A DNA stretch of 64,000 nucleotides from Flavobacterium sp. TR2 (GCF_025252405.1 NZ_CP104307.1:2046001-2110000), one strand, 5' to 3'; positions 53,406 to 62,867 are shown, numbered from the stretch's first letter. The notes: generated from the sequence alone by a model not told the origin. Numbers and translations are program-made.

Positions 53406-54986
53406 TTAGATGTCATCTTTTAGCCCGATTCTTTTTAAACTGTTTACGATTCTAAAAATAATTTCATCGGACAGCATAAAACTAGAAAGAATTTCTTTGA
53501 TTTCTGTTGCCGTTAGAGTTTGTAGTTCTAGAAGGTTATGCAGTTGTATCTTTGCTTTTACATCTTCATTTAAGAGTGATAAAGAAGCGGCTTTTAGTAA
53601 AGAATCCCAGATGGTTTCGCTAAAATCCATTTTTTCTGCCCAATACAGAGACTTCTGATAATCTTTTTTATGAATGTAATAGCAGCAATATCCAATAGTA
53701 GTCCACCAAGGATGTGAAGGATTTATACGGATTGCATTTTCTAATAGATTAAAGCCTTTTTCAAAATAGCCTGCAAATATGAGCATACAGCCAATTCCTG
53801 AAGTAATTCCAGATGAATTAGGATTTATTTTTATGCATTGTTCTGCGGCAGAAAGGCAGCTGTCCTGATCTTTTTTAAAACAGCTTATAAGTGTTAAGGC
53901 ATACCAAGCCTGCTGACAGTTGGGATCAATATTTAAGGCCTTTGCAATGCAATGGCTACTTTTTTCGATTGTTTTTTTGCAATTGTCTAGTCCCAAGGCA
54001 ATAGAAGCCAAATGAATTTCGCCTAGCATTGCCCAAGCAATTGCATGGTTGGGGTCTGATTCTACAGCTTCATTCAAGTTCGATAAAGCATTAGCATAAT
54101 TTTCTACAGAATAAGAAGATTGGTATTCGTTATAACTGCAGATTGCCCTTAAAATAATAGAATTGTTGGATATTTTTGAGGGTGCGGTCTTTACCATTTC
54201 TTTAAAAATGATACCATAATAACCGCCCATAGAAGCAACAATATCTTTTACAATTTCATTCTGAATTCTAATGCCGTCATCTATTGTAGCAGGAGTAAAC
54301 AGCTTTGTCAATACAAACTTTCCTGAAGACGAGTTTATCAGATTTATTCTGATCTGCAGCTTGTTATCGATAATTTGAATATGCCCTGTAATAATAAAAT
54401 CTGCTCCGAGCAGATTGGCCGCTTCCAGAACATTCTCATTAATTTTTGAAATAAGATCAGAAGAGAAATGCCCTATTACAGAAATGTCTTGAAAACGAGA
54501 GAGTTCTGCACTTATTTCTTCAGCAAGAATCTGCGAAAAAGCCTCTAAATCTGGTCGGTGAACCATCGATTTAAGAGGAAAAACAGCAATCACAGGATTT
54601 GTTTTATTGATGGTGGCAGGCAAATCAACGTGCCTCATTTTACTGTTATGAATAAATTCTGGGACATAACCGCCCTTTGGGACATGAATGATGACAGAAT
54701 TATCTTTTCCGTCAGTAGAATAATATTCGTTAAGTAATTTTCTTAACCTTCCTGCGTGAATGCGAACCATTGCATCATCATGCGGATTAAAATGGGAAGG
54801 CCTGCTCAAAGCATTTACAGCTATAGAATATTCTTTAATGTGCTGCTGCCTTTGGTCTAAGGTTTCTGTAACAATGTATCGCAGAAAATTACTTAGCAGC
54901 ATTGAGTTTTTAAAAGAATAAAACTTTAAAACATTTTCCAGTTCATTATAGACTGTATCCGGGGGGATTTTTTTTATAGACTCCAT
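53406..54986 (-). CDS. TPR protein with winged-HTH-like N-terminus (adenylate-cyclase-associated type)
   Basis: A 526-residue protein. Residues 1-110 match the region found in front of many cyclase/TPR proteins: SNFLRYIVTETLDQRQQHIK, EYSIAVNALSRP, FNPHDDAMVRIHAGRLRKLL and VPKGGYVPEF. Residues 130-250 resemble a FlgO-like domain (AEEISAELSRFQDISVIGHF). From residue 290 there are TPR repeats (NALSNLNEAVESDPNHAIAW and others). No cyclase domain is present. It is probably a soluble regulator or scaffold. It is divergent from the porin-aspA-ansB operon and could regulate it. Confidence 0.7.
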   Translation of the reverse strand: MESIKKIPPDTVYNELENVLKFYSFKNSMLLSNFLRYIVTETLDQRQQHIKEYSIAVNALSRPSHFNPHDDAMVRIHAGRLRKLLNEYYSTDGKDNSVIIHVPKGGYVPEFIHNSKMRHVDLPATINKTNPVIAVFPLKSMVHRPDLEAFSQILAEEISAELSRFQDISVIGHFSSDLISKINENVLEAANLLGADFIITGHIQIIDNKLQIRINLINSSSGKFVLTKLFTPATIDDGIRIQNEIVKDIVASMGGYYGIIFKEMVKTAPSKISNNSIILRAICSYNEYQSSYSVENYANALSNLNEAVESDPNHAIAWAMLGEIHLASIALGLDNCKKTIEKSSHCIAKALNIDPNCQQAWYALTLISCFKKDQDSCLSAAEQCIKINPNSSGITSGIGCMLIFAGYFEKGFNLLENAIRINPSHPWWTTIGYCCYYIHKKDYQKSLYWAEKMDFSETIWDSLLKAASLSLLNEDVKAKIQLHNLLELQTLTATEIKEILSSFMLSDEIIFRIVNSLKRIGLKDDI

Positions 54987-55419
54987 AATAAAATTAGTTG
55001 AAAATTATTAACGTCAAAAAAAAGTCAATGGGGCGTATAAAATGTTAAAACCTTATACTAACAAAGTTATAAAAATATGTGAATATTTAACATATTTAGT
55101 ATTATTTATCTTATGGTTTAACCGTTAAATGTAACGGTTAATAACTCTAATGGTGCGCTAGCATTGATTATATTTGTTTGATAGTCAGTTGAAAATACCT
55201 CGTTTTGTGTGTTTTTTAACAGAAAATGCCCCTTAGGAAGCAAGATTTTTTGTCTCCCCTAACAAAAAAACTTTTAAGCAATAATGTCGTAGATTATCTA
55301 GGTATAAAACCGGACTGAGAAATGCAGATTTTTTAAAATAAACCCCATTTTATTTTAAGCCAAGATTGTAAAAAGCAGATGAAATAGTAGTATCCCACAA
55401 TAAACAAACTATAATCATT
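54987..55419. promoter_or_regulatory. Control region between the TPR regulator and the porin operon
   Basis: No gene in 433 bp. TTAACCGTT (55118-55126) and AACGGTTAA (55133-55141) form a perfect 9-bp inverted repeat, and TATATTTG at 55169-55176 fits the -7 box. Together they could be the operator and promoter of the asparagine-aspartate operon, with a long 5' leader. Confidence 0.5.
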
Positions 55420-56646
55420 ATGAAAAAAAGGTTTTTACAGATGGTCACGATGAGGCATCGGGCCATTATAATTTGTTTTCTCATTTCCGCTTTTGTTCAA
55501 GCTCAAGACGAGGGAAATAAAAGCATGGAAATCTATGGTTTTATTATGACTGATGTTGGTTATAATTTCAATCAGATACAATCAGATTGGTACGATGTGG
55601 TAAGACCAACAAAACTGCCAGCTTTCAAGAACGAGTATGGGCCAGATGGCAGTTACTACGCTTCTGTGCGCCAGACCAGATTAGGATTTAAAAATTACTT
55701 TGATACTGGAATTGGCGAACTAAAAACACATTTTGAGTTCGAATTGTTTGGCACGGGTGTCGATGCTGGACAGACTACTTTTCGTCTTCGCCATGCTTAT
55801 GCCGAATTAGGAAAATTTGGTGCAGGGCAAACTTGGAGCCCCTTTATGGATATTGGGGTATTCCCGAATTCGTTAGAATACTGGGGGCCAACTGGAATGG
55901 TGTTTTTTAGAAACATCCAAATACGTTATATGCCAATTCAAGGCGATACCCGTTTAACCATTGCTTTAGAAAGACCTGGAGCAAGTGCCGATCAGGGAGA
56001 TTATGCTAATCGTGTAGAACTGCAAGGCGTAAAAGCGAGATTTCCGCTGCCAGATCTTTCAGCAGAATATCACATGGGAACAAAATGGGGATATATCGAG
56101 CTGGCTGGGATCTTGCGAAAAATTGAGTGGAAAGACCAAAATAATGACCAGTATGATTTGTCTGGCGATGCAGTAGGATGGGGACTTAACCTTAGTACCA
56201 ACATCAATTTTAGTAAAAACGATGTTTTTAGAGGACAGGTTGTATATGGAGAAGGAATACAAAACTACATGAACGACGCTCCTGTCGATGTAGGCATCAA
56301 AAATAATCCAGGCAATCCGATAACCCCGGTAAAAGGTGTTGCGCTTCCTTTAGTGGGTGTTGTAGCCTTTTTAGATCATAACTGGAGTGATAAGTTTAGT
56401 ACCGCGATAGGATATTCAATGATTGATATCGATAACTCAGACGGACAGACAGATGCCGCTTTTAAAAAAGGGCAATACATTTTAGGAAATCTTTTATATA
56501 CTCCTGTGAAAAATTGTATGGTTGGAGTAGAATTTCAGTGGGGTAACCGCGAAAATTTTAACGACGGATGGAGTACTTCTATAAACAAATTGCAGTTTTC
56601 TTTTAGATACAACTTCTCACAATCATTTTATAAAAAGAATCAGTAA
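55420..56646 (+). CDS. DcaP-like outer-membrane porin
   Basis: A 408-residue protein with a signal peptide (cleavage likely after VQAQ near residue 29) and beta-strand-rich sequence ending in aromatic YNFSQSFYKKNQ. The start of the mature part, IYGFIMTDVGYNFNQIQSDW, then SVRQTRLGFKNYFDTGIGEL, is typical of DcaP-type trimeric porins that admit small dicarboxylate-like solutes. It is the first gene of an operon with aspA and ansB, so it may bring in asparagine, aspartate or fumarate. Confidence 0.8.
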   Translation: MKKRFLQMVTMRHRAIIICFLISAFVQAQDEGNKSMEIYGFIMTDVGYNFNQIQSDWYDVVRPTKLPAFKNEYGPDGSYYASVRQTRLGFKNYFDTGIGELKTHFEFELFGTGVDAGQTTFRLRHAYAELGKFGAGQTWSPFMDIGVFPNSLEYWGPTGMVFFRNIQIRYMPIQGDTRLTIALERPGASADQGDYANRVELQGVKARFPLPDLSAEYHMGTKWGYIELAGILRKIEWKDQNNDQYDLSGDAVGWGLNLSTNINFSKNDVFRGQVVYGEGIQNYMNDAPVDVGIKNNPGNPITPVKGVALPLVGVVAFLDHNWSDKFSTAIGYSMIDIDNSDGQTDAAFKKGQYILGNLLYTPVKNCMVGVEFQWGNRENFNDGWSTSINKLQFSFRYNFSQSFYKKNQ

Positions 56647-56682
56647 AGCCTTCCGTTATTTTAATCACTAAAAAAAGAAAAT

Positions 56683-58131
56683 ATGTTTAAAACTGTACAA
56701 TATCTGCTATTGTTCGGACTTTCTTTAGGCTCTCTTTATGCCCAAACCCGAACCGAAAAAGACCTCTTAGGAGAAAAACAAATTCCAGCAAACGCATACT
56801 ACGGTGTGCAGACAGCCCGCGCATTAGAAAACTTTCAAATTAGCGGTCTTTCGACTCAATCGTATCCTGATTATGTAAAGGCTTTTGCAATGGTAAAACT
56901 TGCTGCGGCACGTGCCAATGCTGATGTAGGGCGACTTAAAAAAGATAGGCTGGCTGCCATAGAAAAAGCGTGTCAGGCTGTAATTGATGGCAAATATCAT
57001 GATCAATTTCTTGTTGATTTGTATCAAGGTGGTGCGGGTACTTCTGCCAATATGAATGTGAACGAAGTGCTTGCCAATATCGCATTGGAGCTGAGCGGAC
57101 ATAAAAAAGGAGAATATCAGTACATTGAACCTCATGATGATCTTAATATGGGACAATCAACAAACGATGTGTATCCAACTGCTATAAAAGTGGCTTTGCT
57201 GCTTCATAATGACAAACTGGTTCAAGAGGCCGATCTTTTGGCGAAAGCATTCCATAAAAAAGGCGAAGAATTTAAAGACGTGTTAAAAATGGGACGAACT
57301 GAAGGACAGGATGCTGTTCCAATGACTGTTGGACAGGAATTTCATGCTTTCGGGAACCAGCTTGATGCAGAGATTAGTGCTTTAAAAAGAGCAGAAGTTT
57401 ATCTATGCGAACAAAATATGGGAGCAACGGCTATCGGGACAGGAATTACAGCCTCTCCGGGTTATGCTGAAAAAGTAGCGGCACATCTTGCAAAAATTAC
57501 AGGAAAACCAATCGTAATGAGCAAAGACCTTATTGCGGCTACAACTAGCCAGCAAGGGTTTGTAATGTATTCCTCAACGCTTAAGAGTATGGCTGTTGCG
57601 ATGGCAAAAATAAGCAGCGATTTAATCATCTTGGCTTCTGGCCCGCGCACAGGGCTTTTTGAAATCAATCTTCCGGCACTTCAGCCAGGATCTTCAATTA
57701 TGCCAGGAAAAGTAAATCCGGTTATGCCAGAACTTATGAACCAATTGTGTTTTAAAGTTATGGGTAATGATTTGACCGTAACCGTTGCCGCACAGTCTGG
57801 TTTATTGCAGTTAAACGCCTTTGAACCTGTTCAGGCCATTGCCATGATGGAGTCGCAAGGATTGTTTTTTAAAGCCATGCCATTGTTTAGAAAAAACTGT
57901 ATCGATGGTATTACCGTAAACAAAGACATTTTGGCCCATTATATGGACAGAAGCGTTGGTGTTGTAACGGCTCTAAATCCGATTTTGGGTTACGAAAAAA
58001 CAACCGAACTGGCCAAGGAAGCTTTGGCTACCAACAAAGGAATTCTCGAGCTGATACGCGAAAAGAAACTGCTGACAGAAGATCAGATTAAAAAACTTCT
58101 CGATCCAGCAACTTTAACGGGCCAAAAATAA
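56683..58131 (+). CDS. aspA: Aspartate ammonia-lyase with a signal peptide
   Basis: A 482-residue enzyme of the fumarase/aspartase family, converting L-aspartate to fumarate and ammonia. The signature loop GSSIMPGKVNP starts at residue 336; AspA-type features include RTEKDLLGEKQIPANAYYGV and LDLYQGGAGTS-like DLYQGGAGTSANMNVNEVLA. Residues 1-20 (MFKTVQYLLLFGLSLGSLYA) form a clear signal peptide, which is unusual for this normally cytoplasmic enzyme. Its neighbours are a porin and an exported asparaginase, giving a consistent periplasmic pathway. Confidence 0.88.
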   Translation: MFKTVQYLLLFGLSLGSLYAQTRTEKDLLGEKQIPANAYYGVQTARALENFQISGLSTQSYPDYVKAFAMVKLAAARANADVGRLKKDRLAAIEKACQAVIDGKYHDQFLVDLYQGGAGTSANMNVNEVLANIALELSGHKKGEYQYIEPHDDLNMGQSTNDVYPTAIKVALLLHNDKLVQEADLLAKAFHKKGEEFKDVLKMGRTEGQDAVPMTVGQEFHAFGNQLDAEISALKRAEVYLCEQNMGATAIGTGITASPGYAEKVAAHLAKITGKPIVMSKDLIAATTSQQGFVMYSSTLKSMAVAMAKISSDLIILASGPRTGLFEINLPALQPGSSIMPGKVNPVMPELMNQLCFKVMGNDLTVTVAAQSGLLQLNAFEPVQAIAMMESQGLFFKAMPLFRKNCIDGITVNKDILAHYMDRSVGVVTALNPILGYEKTTELAKEALATNKGILELIREKKLLTEDQIKKLLDPATLTGQK

Positions 58132-58155
58132 CCTCAACCTTAAACAAAATAAATT

Positions 58156-59223
58156 ATGAAATTAGATATAAACTTCAGCAAAAGAATAATTCTATTAGTG
58201 GTGCTGTCTGTAAGCATCAGCATATTTGGACAGACAAAGCCTAAAATTCTAATATTAGCAACTGGCGGAACCATTGCCGGTTCTGCTAAAACCGGTGTGC
58301 AGTCGGGGTATACTTCTGGACAAGTTACGATTGATGCAATGGTAAATGCAATTCCCGATGCTTTAAAAGTAGCAGATATAAAAGGAGAGCAAATTGCAAA
58401 TGTCGGATCTCAGGATATGTCATTTGAAATTATGCTGAAAGTAGCCAACAGAATTAATGAATTGGCCAATAGCAATGATGTAGACGGTTTTGTAATTACA
58501 CACGGAACCGATACGATGGAAGAAACGGCCTTTTTTTTAAATCTAACCGCAAAAACAGATAAGCCAGTAGTGCTTGTGGGATCTATGCGTCCATCAACGG
58601 CAATTAGTGCAGATGGGCCTTTAAATCTTTATAATGCGATTGCCGTAGCTGGCGATCCTAAAGCAAAAGGACGCGGAGTGCTTTTGGTAATGAACGACTG
58701 GATACATTCGGCTCAATCTTTAACAAAAGTGAGCACAACCGCTGTTCAGACTTTTATGTCTCCGCTTCGAGGGCTTATTGGCATTACATCTTACGGAACA
58801 AACGATTTCTTTAATTATCCTAGTCAAAAGTTTGGGAAAAACTCAGATTTTGATGTGAAAGGAGTAAGCTCTTTTCCTCGTGTCGATATTATTTACGCCG
58901 ATGCAGATATGAAACCAGATTTAATTGATGCCTCTATAGAACGCGGTGCCAAAGGAATTGTAATTGCTGGAGTAGGAAACGGAAATATGAACAAAGCTTC
59001 TCTAGATGCTTGTGCAAGAGCCAGCAAAAAAGGAATTATCGTCGTTCGAAGCACACGCGTTGCGACTGGACTTGTAAGCCGTAATGTGGAATGCAATGAT
59101 GATGAACTTGGACTTATTGCTTCATACGCTTTGAATCCGCAGAAATCTAGAATCTTATTGTCGGTGGCATTGCTAAAACAGAGAAGTTTAGCAGAACTTC
59201 AAAAGATATTCGAAGAATATTAA
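58156..59223 (+). CDS. ansB: Type II L-asparaginase, exported
   Basis: A 355-residue enzyme that hydrolyses asparagine to aspartate and ammonia. A signal peptide covers residues 1-25 (up to SISIFGQ). Both catalytic triads are visible: TGGTIAG (Thr39) and THGTDTMEETAFFL, with MRPSTAISADGPLNLYNAI after it. It lies 24 bp after aspA on the same strand, so asparagine could be turned into fumarate outside the cytoplasm by these two enzymes in series. Confidence 0.93.
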   Translation: MKLDINFSKRIILLVVLSVSISIFGQTKPKILILATGGTIAGSAKTGVQSGYTSGQVTIDAMVNAIPDALKVADIKGEQIANVGSQDMSFEIMLKVANRINELANSNDVDGFVITHGTDTMEETAFFLNLTAKTDKPVVLVGSMRPSTAISADGPLNLYNAIAVAGDPKAKGRGVLLVMNDWIHSAQSLTKVSTTAVQTFMSPLRGLIGITSYGTNDFFNYPSQKFGKNSDFDVKGVSSFPRVDIIYADADMKPDLIDASIERGAKGIVIAGVGNGNMNKASLDACARASKKGIIVVRSTRVATGLVSRNVECNDDELGLIASYALNPQKSRILLSVALLKQRSLAELQKIFEEY

Positions 59224-59304
59224 AAAGACCTGCGTTTACGAACAAATTTTTGAACCTGTTTGTAAAAGGAAATAGTTTTATATCAACTTGAAAATTAAAT
59301 GTAT

Positions 59305-59784
59305 ATGAAAAATAAAATAATTACAAGAGGGGTTCTTGCAGGGTTCTGCGTTTTATTGATTTCTTGCAATACAAAAAAGGACGAAAATACTGTAATTGAC
59401 TTAAAAGAAGTTAAGAAGCAAATTCAGGCAAAAGAAAATGAATATGCGGCAACCTACAATGCTGGACAGCTGAAAGAGATAGGATATTATGCAGATGATG
59501 CTATAACTTTTTATCAGAACAGACCTCCAATTATTGGCAAAGAGGCGAGATATGAATTTTTAAAATCAGATTTGGCTAATAATACCAATATCATATCATT
59601 TGAAACCAAAGAGGTTTTTGTTTCTCATGATGGTAATATGGTAGTAGAACTAGGTTATTATAAAGTGACAGATTCTACTAAAACGCCAATTAATACAGGA
59701 AACTATATGAGCTTTTTCGAAAAAAGAGATGGCAAATATGTATGCGTAAGAGACATGAGCGCTTCTGATGGATTGGTAGAGTAA
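59305..59784 (+). CDS. Lipoprotein with SnoaL/DUF4440-like fold
   Basis: Starting at MKNKIITRGVLAGFCVLLISC gives a lipoprotein signal. The mature part (IQAKENEYAATYNAGQLKEI, then YYADDAITFYQNRPPIIGKE and YMSFFEKRDGKYVCVRDMSA) has the NTF2-like layout of DUF4440/SnoaL proteins. It has no clear catalytic residues and may bind a small ligand. It may be a last gene of the preceding operon, 81 bp after ansB. Confidence 0.7.
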   Translation: MKNKIITRGVLAGFCVLLISCNTKKDENTVIDLKEVKKQIQAKENEYAATYNAGQLKEIGYYADDAITFYQNRPPIIGKEARYEFLKSDLANNTNIISFETKEVFVSHDGNMVVELGYYKVTDSTKTPINTGNYMSFFEKRDGKYVCVRDMSASDGLVE

Positions 59785-59836
59785 GCAGTCTTTAAGAAAA
59801 TAGCATTCTGTACATTAAACCTATAAAATTGATATT

Positions 59837-60316
59837 ATGAAAAAAATACTATTTATACTTTTCTCGATTCTTGGATTGAATGCGGTGGCGCAAACGAGTG
59901 TTGATGAGATTCTTTTAATTCAAGACCTTTACGGAAAATCGAAAGCAGATGTAGTCGAAGAATATTTAAGCTTATCAGATACGCAAGCAGCGGCATTTAA
60001 GCCTATTTACGATAAATACGAAGCAGAGCGTAAAGCGTTGAGCCAACAGAAGATTATGATTTTAGAGGATTACGCAAAGAATTATGCGACTTTAAGCGAT
60101 GCAAAAGCCACAGAATTGACCGCCAAGAATTTAAAATACGATCAGGATTCTCAAAAACTCCTTAGCAAAACGCATTCAAAACTGGTAAAAGCCATTGGCG
60201 GAATCAATGCGGCAAAGTTTGTACAGCTTGAGGTATATCTTCAAGTAACCATAAGAGCCGAAATTCAGGACGCAATTCCTTTTATAGACGAATTGGATAA
60301 AACCAAAAAGCACTAA
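59837..60316 (+). CDS. Secreted helical protein, Spy/CpxP-like
   Basis: A 159-residue protein with a signal peptide (MKKILFILFSILGLNAVAQ) and an all-helical mature part. LSLSDTQAAAFKPIYDKYEA, then a stretch of charged helices, is the style of periplasmic LTxxQ/Spy chaperones in Bacteroidota. A specific function cannot be given. Confidence 0.6.
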   Translation: MKKILFILFSILGLNAVAQTSVDEILLIQDLYGKSKADVVEEYLSLSDTQAAAFKPIYDKYEAERKALSQQKIMILEDYAKNYATLSDAKATELTAKNLKYDQDSQKLLSKTHSKLVKAIGGINAAKFVQLEVYLQVTIRAEIQDAIPFIDELDKTKKH

Positions 60317-60393
60317 ACGATTTCTGGGTAAAGAGTAGAAAGTATAGAAAAAATCATTTTCTACTCCTCTTATTAATATTTTATACTCTTGCT

Positions 60394-61458
60394 ATGATAA
60401 AGAAATTTACAAAATATTTGACAGTGGCATTGCTATTGTCTGCCCAGCTAGCTTTTTGCCAATCTGATGGAGACGGCAAAGAACTTGGGCTTCCGGGAGA
60501 CAATCTAGATTTGTACGCCGTGATGACGCTTTTTCAGAAATCAAAAACTATCGAGGAATTTGAAAAAAATCTGAATTTGGAGAAAACAGGAATCAATAAC
60601 TTAGATTTGAATCTGGATAAAAAAGTAGACTTTATAAAAGTAGTCACAAAGAAAAATGGTGATTCATTTACTTTTATTCTTCAGGTTGCTGTCAATAAGA
60701 AAGAAAATCAAGACGTTGCCGTTATTTTGGTTGATAAAGACAAAAATGGCAAAGTAAAAATGCAGATCGTAGGCGATGAATTGCTGTATGGAAAAGATTA
60801 TGTCATTGAACCCGTAGCCAAATCTTCGCCAGCCAAAACTTCAAATCCTGCGTATACCGGAAACGATCCCGTAGAAAGTTCGCCAGCTGTAACAGCAGTT
60901 GTGGTAGAAACCGTACCAATAGTGCAATATGTCTATTCACCAGCTTATGTACCATATTATCCTCCCTATTATTATGGCTTTTATCCGCCGTACTTTGCCG
61001 CTTTTACAGTAATGGCAGTAGGTATTTATCGTCATAACCATTATTATCACCATCATGGTTATCACGGAGGCCACTATCATGGCGGTCATAATAATGTATA
61101 TATTAATAACAGAAACAGTTTTAATAATTACAATAATAATAGGTCAAGATCGACTACAGTACGAGACAATTCTACAAATAATAGATATAGTAGCAATCGC
61201 GGTAGCTCGCGTCCATCAGCAGGAAATACCAATGCATCTGGCAGAACTCGCCAAAGCGCGTCGCCAAGTGCAGGCACCTCAAACTTGAATAATAGAGGAA
61301 GTTCCTCAAATTCCAATTTTAATAGAGGCAGTTCTTCCAACTCCAATTTTAATAGAGGAGGCTCTTCATCACGACCAAGTGCCGGACAAATGGGCGGCGG
61401 TTCCCGCGGTATGGGCGGTGGCGGTGGCTTCGGAGGCGGCGGCGGAAGAAGAAGGTAA
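60394..61458 (+). CDS. Secreted low-complexity protein with His-, Asn/Ser- and Gly-rich tail
   Basis: A 354-residue protein with a signal peptide (residues 1-22). Residues 25-145 form a globular domain (LYAVMTLFQKSKTIEEFEKN, then VDFIKVVTKKNGDSFTFILQ). After a Pro/Tyr-rich membrane-like stretch (about 185-215) comes a His-rich segment (HNHYYHHHGYHGGHYHGGH), then Asn/Ser/Arg repeats including RGSSSNSNFN twice, and a Gly-rich end. The His-rich part could bind metal. The tail may be surface-exposed and sticky. Confidence 0.6.
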   Translation: MIKKFTKYLTVALLLSAQLAFCQSDGDGKELGLPGDNLDLYAVMTLFQKSKTIEEFEKNLNLEKTGINNLDLNLDKKVDFIKVVTKKNGDSFTFILQVAVNKKENQDVAVILVDKDKNGKVKMQIVGDELLYGKDYVIEPVAKSSPAKTSNPAYTGNDPVESSPAVTAVVVETVPIVQYVYSPAYVPYYPPYYYGFYPPYFAAFTVMAVGIYRHNHYYHHHGYHGGHYHGGHNNVYINNRNSFNNYNNNRSRSTTVRDNSTNNRYSSNRGSSRPSAGNTNASGRTRQSASPSAGTSNLNNRGSSSNSNFNRGSSSNSNFNRGGSSSRPSAGQMGGGSRGMGGGGGFGGGGGRRR

Positions 61459-61487
61459 AAGGCGTTTTTTATAATGTTTCATCGGAG

Positions 61488-61522
61488 AAAATGCGTAAGA
61501 GTCTTGGTCTTACGCATTTTTT
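61488..61522 (+). terminator. Terminator after the low-complexity protein gene
   Basis: AAATGCGTAAGA and TCTTACGCATTT form a 12-bp perfect stem with a 7-base loop and T run. Confidence 0.8.
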
Positions 61523-61542
61523 GCTTTTATATATACTCAAAC

Positions 61543-61680
61543 ATTCCGCAGAAATGTCTCATTGACAGAAACTGAATTTGGATTATGTGCTCCAGCGGAG
61601 CAAAATATTTGTAGAAAATCTAAAATTCATTATCAAAAAAGCTCCAGCGGAGCGACATAGCATTATGCTAAATTTTCTGC
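61543..61680. repeat. 138-bp direct repeat, left copy
   Basis: Begins ATTCCGCAGAAATG and includes two GCTCCAGCGGAGC palindromes. It matches 62327-62464 at all but about six positions. Its right end repeats the last codons of the arsC gene. Confidence 0.8.
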
Positions 61681-61691
61681 TCGAATAAAAA

Positions 61692-61910
61692 TTAGAATTT
61701 AAACAATTCAATTAAATCGACCTGTAACGCGTCGCAAACTTTTTCTAACGTTGAAAGTGTTGCATTAGAATTTCCTTTTTCTAATCTGGACATATTACTT
61801 TTCTCAAAATTACATTTTGAAGCTAAATCTTGTTGTGAAATGTTTTTCTCAATTCTAATTTCCTGAATTCGTTTTCCGACTTTTTGTTGTATGGTCTCTT
61901 TCAAAATCAA
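61692..61910 (-). CDS. Small XRE-family regulator
   Basis: A 72-residue protein that is essentially one HTH domain: GKRIQEIRIEKNISQQDLAS, then FEKSNMSRLEKGNSNATLST and VDLIELFKF. It is divergent from the small partner-type gene at 61992, with a perfect pair of 16-bp inverted repeats between them, and probably represses it. Confidence 0.75.
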   Translation of the reverse strand: MILKETIQQKVGKRIQEIRIEKNISQQDLASKCNFEKSNMSRLEKGNSNATLSTLEKVCDALQVDLIELFKF

Positions 61911-61974
61911 TTATCTTTTATGATAATTCAAATTTTGTTATATATTTGCCTTACTTGGTTATCATAAAAGATAA
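61911..61974. promoter_or_regulatory. Operator pair of the small XRE regulator
   Basis: TTATCTTTTATGATAA (61911-61926) and its exact reverse complement (61959-61974) flank a -7 box TATATTTG at 61941-61948. Each arm is itself nearly palindromic (TTATC/GATAA). Confidence 0.7.
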
Positions 61975-61991
61975 CTTTAAATAATAATATT

Positions 61992-62297
61992 ATGGAAATA
62001 AGTGAAGTAGATTACATCAAAAAACAATCAGCTCAATATTTAAGTATTCTAAAACCCACTGATAAAGGTTACAATGCACAAATCAATGTTTTAAATTACT
62101 CAGAACTTGGCTGTGTAATAGCAAATATGTTAAAGCTTTGCATTTTGGCATTAGAAAATGAAAGCAATAAAGGAACTTCTATAGATGTGGGTTTAGTTTT
62201 GGAGCAAGTGCTTCAATTATTTCCAACCGATGAGATGGAGCTTTTGGATATTATTAATGAAATGCAAATCAAAAAATCTAGTGTTGAGGTTAAATAA
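61992..62297 (+). CDS. Third-locus relative of the small partner proteins
   Basis: A 101-residue protein with the core VLNYSELGCVIANMLKLCIL and then SIDVGLVLEQVLQLFPTDEM, clearly related to the small proteins at 18677, 19044, 42870 and 43237. Here it is divergent from an XRE gene but has no MNT-HEPN gene beside it. It could be a stand-alone antitoxin or a decoy. It ends at a hairpin terminator (GCTCCAAA/TTTGGAGC, 62302-62321). Confidence 0.6.
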   Translation: MEISEVDYIKKQSAQYLSILKPTDKGYNAQINVLNYSELGCVIANMLKLCILALENESNKGTSIDVGLVLEQVLQLFPTDEMELLDIINEMQIKKSSVEVK

Positions 62298-62326
62298 AAA
62301 AGCTCCAAAGAAATTTGGAGCAATTT

Positions 62327-62464
62327 ATTCCGCAGAAATGTTTCATTGGCAGAAACTGAATTTGGATTATGTGCTCCAGCGGAGCAAAATATTTGTAGAA
62401 AATCTAAATTTCATTATCAAAAAAGCTCCAGAGGAGCGACATAACATTATGCTAAATTTTCTGC
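62327..62464. repeat. 138-bp direct repeat, right copy
   Basis: The matching copy of 61543-61680. It ends inside arsC, so this copy, with the gene tail, is likely the original and the left copy arose when the XRE unit was inserted. Confidence 0.8.
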
Positions 62465-62866
62465 CACAAAGTTTTTGCAATAATCTTTTATCAGCTCGCG
62501 TACATTTTTAAACTGTTCCATTATTTCAGAATCTGTTCCTGTTGCTTTTGCCGGATCAGGGAAATTATAATGAAACTTAATTGCTTTGGTTGGAAAAAAC
62601 GGGCAGCGCTCTTTTGCATTGTCGCAAACCGTAATGACAAAATCAAAATCAATATGAGCGTATTCATCAATATGATTAGAGGTGTGATTCGAAATGTCTA
62701 TTCCGTCCTCTTTCATTATCGAAACAGCTTTTGGGTTTACTCCATGAGTTTCTACACCCGCGCTGTAAACCTCGGCTTTATTTCCTGCAAAAAATCTCAT
62801 ATAGCCTTCTGCAATCTGGCTTCTGCAGCTGTTTCCAGTACAAAGTATTAATATTTTCTTTTTCAT
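62447..62866 (-). CDS. arsC: Arsenate reductase, thioredoxin-coupled type
   Basis: The start MKKKILILCTGNSCRSQIAE at 62866 is chosen because the active loop then sits at the usual position: Cys9, Gly11, Asn12, Cys14, Arg15. VITVCDNAKERCPFFP supplies the two further cysteines of the pI258-type triple-Cys relay, and FPDPAKATG the catalytic Asp. It reduces arsenate to arsenite. It starts 1 bp after the DUF6428 gene ends. Confidence 0.9.
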   Translation of the reverse strand: MKKKILILCTGNSCRSQIAEGYMRFFAGNKAEVYSAGVETHGVNPKAVSIMKEDGIDISNHTSNHIDEYAHIDFDFVITVCDNAKERCPFFPTKAIKFHYNFPDPAKATGTDSEIMEQFKNVRELIKDYCKNFVAENLA

Positions 62867-62867
62867 T

